From Bradyrhizobium sp. CB1650 (lineage in GTDB: Bacteria > Pseudomonadota > Alphaproteobacteria > Rhizobiales > Xanthobacteraceae), in the NCBI RefSeq assembly GCF_029761915.1, contig NZ_CP121695.1:6787501-6851500 (forward strand): a stretch of DNA of 64,000 nt, read 5' to 3'. Position 1 is the first letter of the stretch; each line of letters starts with the position of its first letter. This document shows, in pieces, positions 55,654 to 64,000 of the stretch. The notes under the pieces are model-generated. The model was not told the DNA's origin and made no database searches. It was given only the letters and a program-made list of their open reading frames with translations. The position numbers and the translations under genes are program-made.

Positions 55654-58600
55654 CTACGCTGTCAACGTGAATTGAAATACGGCCCCACGCGGTTCATCGG
55701 CGCTCGCCCACAAGCGTCCACCATGCGCTTCAATGATCGAACGGCAGATCGACAAGCCCATCCCCAAGCCGCCGGGTTTGGTGGTGTAAAAGGACTCAAA
55801 CATCCGTTCCACGCTCTCGGGCATCAACCCCGGACCCGAATCTCGCACCGAAACGACAACCCCAACGTCGGATCTTGCGGTGCCTATCAGCAACTCGCGC
55901 GGTCCCTCGCTCATTCCGCTCATCGCTTCGATCGCGTTGATGAGCAAATTAAGAAGCACTTGCTGCAGTTGAACGCGATCTCCCTGAATCAGTGGCAGGC
56001 TCTCCGCAAGCTGAGTGTGAGCCGAAATGCCGTTCTTCTCCATTTCCCGGCTGGTCAACGCGATAACCTCCAGGATAACTTCGTTGATCTTCAAGCTGGC
56101 CTTCTGCGGGGGCGCCTTTTTGGCAAGGGCGCGGATCCGGCTCACAACCTCCGCTGCCCGCACGCCGCTCTCCAGGATGAGGCCGAGCGCCTCCCGGGCC
56201 TCCTCGAGGTTTGGCGGATTGGCGCCGAGCCACCGCAAAGCGGCATCGGCGTAGGTGACTGCCGCCCCGAGCGGCTGATTGATCTCGTGTGCAATAGACG
56301 CCGACAATTGCCCCATCGTTGCGACCCGGTTAGCATGTGCGAGCTCCATTCGCACTTCTTGCAGATCATCATAGAGACGGACGTTCTCCAATGAGATTGC
56401 CGCCTGGGATGCTAACAGTTTGAGGATGACGATCCGGTCCGGCGTGAAGACGTGCGGGGCCAAGTTGTTCTCGAGGTAAAGCACCCCAACCAGTTTGGTT
56501 TCTTTGAGCAGCGGCAGGCAGAGAATTGAACGTGCCTGATGCCGACGGATGTACTCATCAGCCAAGAACTGCTTCTCGCTTGACGCATCGTGCAACAGCA
56601 CGCTTTCCTTTGTTCGGCTAGCATAGTGAAGGACCGATTCAGGAAGATCGACAGCAGTCACGCTTGTTTGCCGCGGACCGACTGCCACTGTATCGCTACC
56701 GGCCGTTGCTTCCGCCACCGTTCGATACTCATCATCTCGCGCAAGGATTAAGAGACCTCGTTCAGCGCCCGCGTGCTCAACTGCCGTACGCATGAGCGTA
56801 TCGATCAGCTTCTCCAGCACGATCTCGCCTGATATGGCTTGTGAGAGCTTTATTACGGTTGCAAGATCCAGATGCCCGGCGGGTGTAAGGATCGTGCTCG
56901 TCGGATCGAGCAGCAGCTTCTTATCTCTGAGGTGCGGATACAGCTTGTCGAGTTGCCGCACCTTGCCGTCGGCTCCCCATTGCAAATAGCAATCGCGGGC
57001 GTCCCGCAAATACGTGTCTGCAATCTTGTCGAAGCCACTCGCCAAATAGAAACGCGCGGCGAGCTCATTGGCCACTGCCTCGTTGTGGACAAATCCGTTT
57101 GCGTGTGCCGAGCGGATCGCCTGTTCGTATAGGCGCATGGCATCGAGGTCTCGGCCCTCAATTCGCGCAATCTCCGCGCTCACCAGTGCGGCACGGTTTT
57201 CAAAATTCTCGGGGCAATTCGTCGCCCATATTGCGAGCTGCCTTTGGTGGGCGGTGAGAGCCTCGGAGTGCTGCCGCCGCTGGTCGGGGGATGCGGAATC
57301 AAAACATGCGGCGTGGGCGAGTGCGCCATAGAAATGAAGCTCTGCGGTTTCAAACTGTGATGGCGATGTCCATAGGAGTTGCTGCGCCCTCAGCGCAGCT
57401 TCGAGAGCAGAAGCATTATCCCTGGCAATGAAGCGAGCTTGTGCCTTTCTGACGTAATACCAGAACTCTGCCAGCATCAAAGCCGGCGCACCTGCCAAAC
57501 GGCGCTCGAATTGACACTCATCGAAACTGTCGTCGCTAAAGCAACCAAAGGTGGAGGTTAGTCCACGGAGGTTCCGGATAAATCCAACCTGTCCAAGGAT
57601 GATGTCAATGATCAGGCCGAAGCGGGTCTTTTGGACAAACGCAAGAGCGTTCTCGGCTTCTCGATGCGCCTCAGCGAGAGGATCTCCCACTGTTAAAAAG
57701 TTCGAGATCAATTCGTCGAGACAATACGCTGTAAAAGTGAGATCGCCTATTCGATTGGCGATATCGAAGGCGCGGTGTATTAGGTCGCGGCCGCTCCGAG
57801 CATGTTTCGCCCACGGCATAACGATATTTGCGAAGCACATATAGGTTCGGGCTTGATAGCGCGTCAAACCACGTTCTTCGACTAGTGCAACACCGAGCCG
57901 CCCGAATCGAAATCCATCCGTGTAGTTGCCGAAACACGGGCCTGAAATGATAGCAAACCATACGTAACCGAAGCACGAACTGTCACTGTTGCCATGCTCG
58001 AGGCTTAAATTGACCATTCGGCAAGCGACCAGTGAAAGCAAGTTCAGGTTGGAGCACTTAGCCGGTGTCACCACCTCGGCAAGAACGTCCATGGCATCAA
58101 TAACGTCCGGATTAGTCATCAAAGGTAAGTCAATCAATTCCTCAATCTGCCGCCCTCCAAGCTGTGCCCAAATTCGATCGTATTCGCGCTTCGCCTCGTC
58201 GCTCGTGGGTGACGACGACCAGTCGGTACCGCTGCGTCGGAGATACTCGAGGCATACCTCCACCGCGCGATCGCTGCGATCTATGGTCTGATAGAGCGTG
58301 AGGCGCAAACGTGTCACCGTAGCTATTTCGTGCGCGCTCTGGGCTCGCTCCGAAAGCATCGATAGCCGATTTTCGGCCGCTACCGCATCAGCGGTCAGTA
58401 GTTCGCACTCGGCGAGAAGAGATTCGATGGAGAAGATGAGCTCATGGCTATTGATCCAACTCTCCTGCGTCAGCAGCCCCCGCGCGACTGCGAGGTGTGA
58501 GAGCGCTGAGACATAGGCTGTCGACAACTTGGCTCGCCTGCCTGCTATAAGATTCAGCTCTGCGACGCGTACGCGCTCCTCCGCGGATGTGATGAGGTGA

Positions 58601-60774
58601 GAGCCGCGGTTGAGCTGATTAACAATTTCGAAAATCGCCTCGTGCAGCTCCTCGGGAGGAGTGCGCGATACGATGAGACGCCCTATTCGCAAATGGGCCG
58701 CGGCGCGCGCTTCTTCCGGGATTAGTGAATAGGCGGCTTCCTGGACACGGTCATGGATAAACCGGTAGGCGCCGCCTAGGCGATCAACCAATTCCTCACG
58801 TACGGCCGGCCATAACGCCTGGTGAACCTCCTCCTCCACCGAGGTCGCAAGGACGATCGAAAGCGTCGTGATTCCGGCGGCGTTACCAAGACACGCTAGT
58901 TGTTGCAGCGCCTTCTGCGTTTCGGCAGGCAAGCGATTCAGCTTCGCGGTCATGAGTTCGACAACGTTATCAGTGTACTTTCTCCCGTGAATGCGGTCGA
59001 TATCCCAGGACCACCTTGCACTATCATGATCGAAGGTGAGCATTTCCTCCGCAGTGAGCGTAGAAATGAATTGAACCACGAAGAACGGATTGCCACCTGT
59101 CTTCTCATGAACCAGCTGCGCGAGCGGCGTGGATCGTTCCAACTCACAATGAAGTGCGTCCGCCACTAGTTGCCCCACATGCTCTCGGCCAAGGGGTGCG
59201 AGCGTGATCTCTGCTACCTTTCCGCCGGCGCCCCTGATGGCGTCGAGCCTGCGCATCAGCGGATGGGTAGAAGTGACCTCGTTGTCGCGATAGGCACCTA
59301 TCAGCATGAGGTTCGGCAGATCAGAGTGGGTCAGGAGATCCTCGAATAAATCCAGCGTGGCTGCGTCCAGCCATTGCAAATCGTCGAGGAACAGTGCGAG
59401 GGGATGCTCTGGTCGCGCAAATACGCCGATAAGCCGACGGAACACCAATTGGAAGCGGCGCAGCGCATCTTGTGGTGGAAGTTCAGGGACGAGAGGTTGC
59501 TCTCCTATTATAAATTCCAGCTCCGGGACCAGATCGATCATGAGCCGCCCGTGCGGTTTCAGCGCCTCTACAAAGACAGCGCGCCAGCGCGCCAGCTCGG
59601 CCTCACTCTTGCCCAGGAGCGGACGGATTAGGCCTTGAAGAGCTTGAGCTAACGTCGCGTACGGGACATCGCGCTTGTATTGATCGAACTTGCCGGAGGC
59701 GAACATCCCGCGTGGTGGCACCAGCGCTTTGTGCAACTCGTTGACGACCGCGGATTTGCCGATACCAGAATATCCCGAGACCAGCACGAGTTCCGGCGCG
59801 CCGCTCTGAGCGACGCGCTCGAACGCCGCGAGCAAGGCTTTGACCTCGAGTTCTCTCCCATACAGCTTCTCCGGGATCAGTAGTCGGTCTGGTATGTCGT
59901 CTTGCCCAAGCGGGAAGTCGTCGATGCGCCCCTGACGCTCCCAGTCGCGGACACAGCGCCGCAGATCGCTCTCAAGGCCAGCAACTGTCTGGTATCGATC
60001 CTCGGCGGCTTTGGCGAGCAACTTCATAATAATATTGGAGAGCGAGATTGGGACATCCGTCAGCCGCTTACTCGGCGCCACCGGCTGCCGCGCGATATGG
60101 CAGTGAACCCATTCCATGGGATCGGAAGCCGTGAATGGCAGCGCGCCCGTGAGCATCTGGTAAAAACTGACGCCAAGCGCGTAAAGATCGCTGCGCGAAT
60201 CGACCGACCGGTTCATCCGACCGGTTTGCTCTGGCGCCATATAGGCGAGTGTGCCCGCGATGAACTCGGGCGGCGCGGGCGCTTGTCGCTCACGTGGAAG
60301 GCGGGACGCAATGCCGAAACCCGTCAGCTTGACCGATCCGGTGTCGTGGTTCACCAGGAGATTCGCGGGCTTGATGTCCTTGTGGACGAGGCCGCGCTCG
60401 TGGAGCTTGCCCAGCGCTACAGCGGTGCTCATCGCAAGGCGCAGAAAGCGTCCCACCTCCATCGGAGTGGCCGCGCGCAGGTCAAGCGGTTCGCCGCCGG
60501 AATCCTCGAGCAGCAATGTAGACCGATCGCCTTCGCGGATGAGCTCCAGCGGTCGGGCTGCCCATGTCCCGTCCAGGTCGTTCTTCAATTCATATTCGTG
60601 AATGAGGCGATCGAGGATGGCAGGACTCGGATGCTCCGCTGAGGGGGAGACCGCCAGCACAGTGCTGCAGCTTCCGTCGGCTCTCGGTTGCCATCGTCGG
60701 CAGAAGACGCGGTCTCCGTCTTCCCACAAGACCTGGAAGCTGCGGTCCCCATCGCTGTCATGACGAGTATGCAT
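55654..60774 (-). CDS. giant fusion: Ser/Thr pseudokinase + AAA ATPase + GAF + sensor histidine kinase
   Basis: A 1706-residue soluble protein. Residues about 10-290 are a Ser/Thr-kinase-like domain with GLVHKDIKPANLLVNHDTGS (HxD) but GFG instead of DFG (about 152) and no evident glycine loop or beta3 Lys, so catalysis is doubtful. An AAA_16-type ATPase follows with Walker A LVSGYSGIGKSAVVNELHKA (about 334-341) and LALFLDDLQWLDAATLDLFE. A long helical middle leads to a GAF domain (ILARDDEYRTVAEATAGSDT, RSILCLPLLKETKLVGVLYL). The histidine kinase has SIAHEINQPLGAAVTYADAA (His about 1496), LNLLINAIEAMSG, RDSGPGLMPES and LGMGLSICRSIIEAHGGRLW. It integrates several inputs; the partner response regulator is unknown. 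A tandem paralogue lies upstream. Confidence 0.92.
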   Translation of the reverse strand: MHTRHDSDGDRSFQVLWEDGDRVFCRRWQPRADGSCSTVLAVSPSAEHPSPAILDRLIHEYELKNDLDGTWAARPLELIREGDRSTLLLEDSGGEPLDLRAATPMEVGRFLRLAMSTAVALGKLHERGLVHKDIKPANLLVNHDTGSVKLTGFGIASRLPRERQAPAPPEFIAGTLAYMAPEQTGRMNRSVDSRSDLYALGVSFYQMLTGALPFTASDPMEWVHCHIARQPVAPSKRLTDVPISLSNIIMKLLAKAAEDRYQTVAGLESDLRRCVRDWERQGRIDDFPLGQDDIPDRLLIPEKLYGRELEVKALLAAFERVAQSGAPELVLVSGYSGIGKSAVVNELHKALVPPRGMFASGKFDQYKRDVPYATLAQALQGLIRPLLGKSEAELARWRAVFVEALKPHGRLMIDLVPELEFIIGEQPLVPELPPQDALRRFQLVFRRLIGVFARPEHPLALFLDDLQWLDAATLDLFEDLLTHSDLPNLMLIGAYRDNEVTSTHPLMRRLDAIRGAGGKVAEITLAPLGREHVGQLVADALHCELERSTPLAQLVHEKTGGNPFFVVQFISTLTAEEMLTFDHDSARWSWDIDRIHGRKYTDNVVELMTAKLNRLPAETQKALQQLACLGNAAGITTLSIVLATSVEEEVHQALWPAVREELVDRLGGAYRFIHDRVQEAAYSLIPEEARAAAHLRIGRLIVSRTPPEELHEAIFEIVNQLNRGSHLITSAEERVRVAELNLIAGRRAKLSTAYVSALSHLAVARGLLTQESWINSHELIFSIESLLAECELLTADAVAAENRLSMLSERAQSAHEIATVTRLRLTLYQTIDRSDRAVEVCLEYLRRSGTDWSSSPTSDEAKREYDRIWAQLGGRQIEELIDLPLMTNPDVIDAMDVLAEVVTPAKCSNLNLLSLVACRMVNLSLEHGNSDSSCFGYVWFAIISGPCFGNYTDGFRFGRLGVALVEERGLTRYQARTYMCFANIVMPWAKHARSGRDLIHRAFDIANRIGDLTFTAYCLDELISNFLTVGDPLAEAHREAENALAFVQKTRFGLIIDIILGQVGFIRNLRGLTSTFGCFSDDSFDECQFERRLAGAPALMLAEFWYYVRKAQARFIARDNASALEAALRAQQLLWTSPSQFETAELHFYGALAHAACFDSASPDQRRQHSEALTAHQRQLAIWATNCPENFENRAALVSAEIARIEGRDLDAMRLYEQAIRSAHANGFVHNEAVANELAARFYLASGFDKIADTYLRDARDCYLQWGADGKVRQLDKLYPHLRDKKLLLDPTSTILTPAGHLDLATVIKLSQAISGEIVLEKLIDTLMRTAVEHAGAERGLLILARDDEYRTVAEATAGSDTVAVGPRQTSVTAVDLPESVLHYASRTKESVLLHDASSEKQFLADEYIRRHQARSILCLPLLKETKLVGVLYLENNLAPHVFTPDRIVILKLLASQAAISLENVRLYDDLQEVRMELAHANRVATMGQLSASIAHEINQPLGAAVTYADAALRWLGANPPNLEEAREALGLILESGVRAAEVVSRIRALAKKAPPQKASLKINEVILEVIALTSREMEKNGISAHTQLAESLPLIQGDRVQLQQVLLNLLINAIEAMSGMSEGPRELLIGTARSDVGVVVSVRDSGPGLMPESVERMFESFYTTKPGGLGMGLSICRSIIEAHGGRLWASADEPRGAVFQFTLTA

Positions 60775-60863
60775 TCAACTGTCGACTCCACCACTCCACC
60801 AACTGCGGCTCCGCGGGATTCGAGGAGATTGCTGTCCCGCGCGCCCAGCTGTCCGGTCCGAGC

Positions 60864-63800
60864 TTAATCCCAGCTAGCTCGCCTCGTACAGTGCGCCAAC
60901 GTGAAATGAAAAGCGGCTCCTTTGGGTTCGTTGGCACTCGCCCACAGGCGTCCGCCATGTGCTTCAATGATTGAACGGCAAATCGACAAGCCCATCCCCA
61001 AGCCGCCGGGTTTGGTGGTGTAAAAGGACTCAAAGATCCGTTCCACGCTCTCGGGCATCAACCCTGGACCCGAATCTCGCACCGAAACGACAACCCCAAT
61101 GTCGGCTTTTGCGGTGCTGATCAGCAACTCCCGCGGTCCCTCGTTCACTCCGCTCATCGCTTCGATCGCGTTGATGAGCAAATTGAGAAGCACTTGCTGC
61201 AGTTGGACGCGATCCCCCTGAATCGCCGGCAGGCTCTCCGCAAGGTGAGTTTGAGCCGAAATGCCGTTCTTCTCCATTTCCCGGCTGGTCAACGCAATAA
61301 CGTCCAGGATCACTCCGTTGATCTCCAAGCGACCCTTCTGTGGAGGTGCTTTTTTGGCGAGGGCGCGGATCCGGTCCATAACCTCACCTGCGCGAACCCC
61401 GCTTTCCTGGACAAGACCAAACGCCCGTCGGGCTTCCTCGAGGTTTGGCGGATTGGCGCCGAGCCACCGTAAACCGGCATCGGCGTAAGTGATTGCCGCC
61501 CCGATCGGTTGACTGATTTCGTGTGCAATCGACGCCGATAATTGTCCCATCGTTGCGACCCGGTTCGCGTGCGCAAGCTCCATTTGCATTTCCCGCGCCG
61601 CAGCTTCCGCTCGCTTGAGCTCAGTCAGATCGAGCACAAAGGTGACCCCCTCGTCTCGTGCTTGGTCAAAGGCCGCCGCGCCAATCAGGACGGGTACGCG
61701 GCTGCCGTCCTTGCGCAAATACTCCTTTTCATAGGCTTGAGCCGCCCCCGTTGTGTCTAACTCCTCTAGCGCGCCGGCCGTACTATCAAGCCACTGCGGC
61801 GGCGTAAGATCGGTCCAGCGCACACGCCCGGCGGCGAGATCCTCTCGGTCGTACCCCACGATCTGGAGAAACGCGTCATTAGCTTCCACGATGTCCCCTC
61901 CCCGCTTGGAAATGAAAATCCCTATGATGTTGGCATCGACTAGACGTCGAATCTTGGCTTCTCGTTCGGCAAGACCGCGGTACAGCCGGGCGTTTTCCAG
62001 CGCGATCGCCGCTTGCGAGGCAAGCAGCTTCACCACGGCAATCCGCGCCGCCGCGAAGACGCGGGTGGTCAAGTTGTTCTCTAAGTAGAGCGCGCCGCCG
62101 AGCTTGGCCTGGGCTATCAATGGAATGCACAGAATGGACCGCGCCTGGCGCTCACGGACGTAGGGGTCGGCGGCGAACGGGGGCTCAGTAGTGGCGTCGT
62201 CGAGAATGACGCTTTCCCGGGTACGCAAGACGTGGTGCAGAACCGTCGCTGGCAGCTCCGTTGCGATCACGGTCTGGTCCCGCAAATGGACGACCAGCGC
62301 GCCCCCGCTCGTTGTGGCTTCTGCCCGCACGCGCGGCTTAGCTTCGGTTGATAAGATCAAAACACCACGCTCGGCGCCCGCCTGTGCGATCGCGGTGCGC
62401 ATGATAATCTCAAGTAGCTTCTCCAGCACAATCTCGCCCGACACGGCCTGCGACACCTTGATTACTGTGCCGAGATCGAGTTGTTCGACCGGCGCGGCTA
62501 TTGTGCTCGTCGGAATAGCAGCACGTTCTTCTTCCTGAAGGTGCGGGTACGTCTCTTCGAGTTGCCGCACTTTACCGTGGGCTCCCCACCGCAAGTAATA
62601 ATAGCGGGCCTTACGCAAGTAGAGATGCGCGATCTCCTCGAACTCGCGGGCCGCGTAAAACCGTGCTGCAAGTTCATAAGCGAGCGCCTGATTGTGAACG
62701 AAGCCGTTGGAGCAGGCCGAGCGGATGGCATCTTCGTACAACCGCATCGCATCAGCATCACGAGTCTCAATGCGAGCAATTTCGGCGCCAATCAGCGCGG
62801 CGCGGTTCTCGAAATTTTCGGGGCAATTCTCGGCCCACATCTCGAGCTGCTTGTGGTGATCGGACACAGCCTCGAAGTAATTCTGCTTCTCACTTGAAGA
62901 TGCCAAAGGCAGGTAAGCCGCGAGAGAAAGCGCGCTATAAAAGTGAAACTCTGCCGTTTCGAATTGTGATGGTGATATCCAAAGTAGCCGCTTGGCTCTC
63001 GATGCGGCGTCGACGGCCGAAGCATAGTCTCCAGCAAAGAAGCGGGCTTGCAGCTTTCGGATCAAATACCAACAGTCAACTTCCGCCAATGCTGGGGTAT
63101 TTGCCAAATATTGCTCGAATCGTAGCTCGTCAAATTCGTCGTTGTTGAAGGATCCGAATTTCGGATTCTGTCCACGAAGCATCCGGATAAGTCCGAGTTG
63201 CGCGGTTATCTTGCCTACGACGAAGCCAAATCCAATCTTCCGCGCAAACCTAAGACCATTTTCGGCTTCTGCTTGTACTTCAGCGAGTGGGTCGCCGGCC
63301 GCGAGAAGATTTGTGATTAGGTGGTTGCGACTGAAAGCGGCAAACGTAAGGTCACCCATTTCGTTCGCAGCATCGAAAGCGCGGCGTACCAAATCGCGAC
63401 CAGCCCGAACGTGCTTCGTCCATGGGAGCACAAGGTCTCCGAAGGACATATAGGTTCGAGCTTGGAAGCGTTTAAATCCGTGCTGGTCAACCAGGTTATA
63501 GCCGAGCCGGCCAAACCGCGCGGCCGCGTTATAGCTGCCAAAGCGCGGTCCGGCTATAATGGCAAACCTTACATAGGCGAAGCACGAACTTTCGCTATTG
63601 CCAAATTCGAGACTCAGATTCACCATCCGACAAATGACGAGCGACGACAAATGCTCATCACTGAAGTGCGCTGGCGAGACAAGTTCGGCCAGCACCTCCA
63701 TAATATCAAGAACGTCCGATTTGGTCATTAAGGGCAAGTCGATGAGTTCTTCGATTTGCCGGCATCCAAGCTGAGACCAGATCCGCTTATATTCACCTAT

Positions 63801-64000
63801 TACTTCGTCTTTAGTTGGATGCGGTGACCAACTAATGCCGCCGCTTCGCAGGTATTCAAGACATACCTTCACACCGCGGTCGCTCTGGTCCAAAGTAGTG
63901 TAGAGAGTTAGGCGCAGGCGGGTGACGAGAGCGAAATCGTGACTCCCTATGGCGCGCCGAGCCAGCGTCGCAAGTCGATCTTCCGCCGACGCCATGTTTG
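60864..64000 (-). CDS. second giant fusion, C-terminal 1045 codons (GAF + PAS + histidine kinase), runs off right edge
   Basis: Partial gene; its N-terminus (presumably pseudokinase and ATPase) lies beyond the window. The visible part aligns with the middle of its neighbour (LRLTLYTTLDQSDRGVKVCL), followed by GAF (GVLILSTEAKPRVRAEATTS, RSILCIPLIAQAKLGGALYL). It then has an extra PAS domain absent from the neighbour: IRRLVDANIIGIFISKRGGD, IVEANDAFLQIVGYDREDLA and YLRKDGSRVPVLIGAAAFDQ. The kinase has SIAHEISQPIGAAITYADAG and LGMGLSICRSIIEAHGGRLW. The H-box/ATPase part is nearly identical at DNA level to the neighbour while the rest is clearly diverged. It ends 89 bases before the neighbour's start, so both probably share a transcript. 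Confidence 0.9.
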   Translation of the reverse strand, partial: NMASAEDRLATLARRAIGSHDFALVTRLRLTLYTTLDQSDRGVKVCLEYLRSGGISWSPHPTKDEVIGEYKRIWSQLGCRQIEELIDLPLMTKSDVLDIMEVLAELVSPAHFSDEHLSSLVICRMVNLSLEFGNSESSCFAYVRFAIIAGPRFGSYNAAARFGRLGYNLVDQHGFKRFQARTYMSFGDLVLPWTKHVRAGRDLVRRAFDAANEMGDLTFAAFSRNHLITNLLAAGDPLAEVQAEAENGLRFARKIGFGFVVGKITAQLGLIRMLRGQNPKFGSFNNDEFDELRFEQYLANTPALAEVDCWYLIRKLQARFFAGDYASAVDAASRAKRLLWISPSQFETAEFHFYSALSLAAYLPLASSSEKQNYFEAVSDHHKQLEMWAENCPENFENRAALIGAEIARIETRDADAMRLYEDAIRSACSNGFVHNQALAYELAARFYAAREFEEIAHLYLRKARYYYLRWGAHGKVRQLEETYPHLQEEERAAIPTSTIAAPVEQLDLGTVIKVSQAVSGEIVLEKLLEIIMRTAIAQAGAERGVLILSTEAKPRVRAEATTSGGALVVHLRDQTVIATELPATVLHHVLRTRESVILDDATTEPPFAADPYVRERQARSILCIPLIAQAKLGGALYLENNLTTRVFAAARIAVVKLLASQAAIALENARLYRGLAEREAKIRRLVDANIIGIFISKRGGDIVEANDAFLQIVGYDREDLAAGRVRWTDLTPPQWLDSTAGALEELDTTGAAQAYEKEYLRKDGSRVPVLIGAAAFDQARDEGVTFVLDLTELKRAEAAAREMQMELAHANRVATMGQLSASIAHEISQPIGAAITYADAGLRWLGANPPNLEEARRAFGLVQESGVRAGEVMDRIRALAKKAPPQKGRLEINGVILDVIALTSREMEKNGISAQTHLAESLPAIQGDRVQLQQVLLNLLINAIEAMSGVNEGPRELLISTAKADIGVVVSVRDSGPGLMPESVERIFESFYTTKPGGLGMGLSICRSIIEAHGGRLWASANEPKGAAFHFTLAHCTRRASWD

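Overview
The window looks like an accessory, IS-scarred stretch of an alphaproteobacterial chromosome, most likely a Bradyrhizobium-type member of Nitrobacteraceae. This is inferred from the high-GC coding style, the density of decayed IS3, ISL3 and IS256 elements, the serine-recombinase element with a DUF5372-type companion, and families typical of that group: stand-alone winged-helix/NB-ARC regulators, giant kinase/ATPase/histidine-kinase fusions and small secreted proteins ending in ICRGC. No rRNA, tRNA or CRISPR array was seen. Gene decay is extensive: about a dozen pseudogenes or remnants lie between intact genes.

Layout. 1-1.6 kb: a leftward catabolic operon (broken carboxymuconolactone decarboxylase, YfcG-type GST, cupin dioxygenase cut by the window edge). 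2.4-9.3 kb: a porin remnant, ArsP-type permease, cytochrome b561, Kup potassium transporter and Dps; the 3' end of kup plus its downstream flank exists twice. 9.6-12.1 kb: malic-enzyme and kinase remnants, an AraC regulator and an ISL3 remnant. 12.3-14.5 kb: a haloalkane-dehalogenase operon. 14.6-19.9 kb: two NTF2-like paralogues in inverted orientation flank a dead IS256 element, two defective small histidine kinases and a dead old-yellow-enzyme gene. 19.9-21.2 kb: an intact IS3-family element. 21.3-27.5 kb: two divergent winged-helix/NB-ARC regulators. 27.6-33 kb: a small secreted CRGC protein, remnants, a DUF417 membrane protein, and an orphan amide/urea-type binding protein translationally coupled to a receptor adenylate cyclase. 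33.7-37.1 kb: a ThrE-like exporter, fumC and a secreted hypothetical. 37.6-44.3 kb: a flavin disulfide reductase and the operon maeA-ndh-poxB, with ndh cut by one in-frame stop. 44.7-48.5 kb: a second CRGC protein, yoaK and cydA remnants, a second DUF417 gene and an intact small histidine kinase. 48.6-52.5 kb: nested IS debris and a frameshifted large serine recombinase. 52.8-64 kb: a FUSC-like protein, an SDR, a mini-regulator lacking its ATPase core, and two tandem giant pseudokinase/AAA/GAF/histidine-kinase genes, the second running off the right edge.

How it fits together. The strongest unexplained signal is a 19-bp core element, GTTGTRARAYRRYGTTRAT, found six times and only between genes. 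It lies upstream of the maeA-ndh-poxB operon, the disulfide reductase, one DUF417 gene and two small histidine kinases; two pairs are arranged back to back with almost the same spacing. Fumarase, malic enzyme, NDH-2 and pyruvate:quinone oxidase would together turn fumarate into acetate while delivering electrons straight to quinone, and a cytochrome bd fragment lies close by. I read this as a redox or respiratory-overflow regulon that has been duplicated and is now decaying. A second, longer repeat links the receptor cyclase operon with the second CRGC gene.
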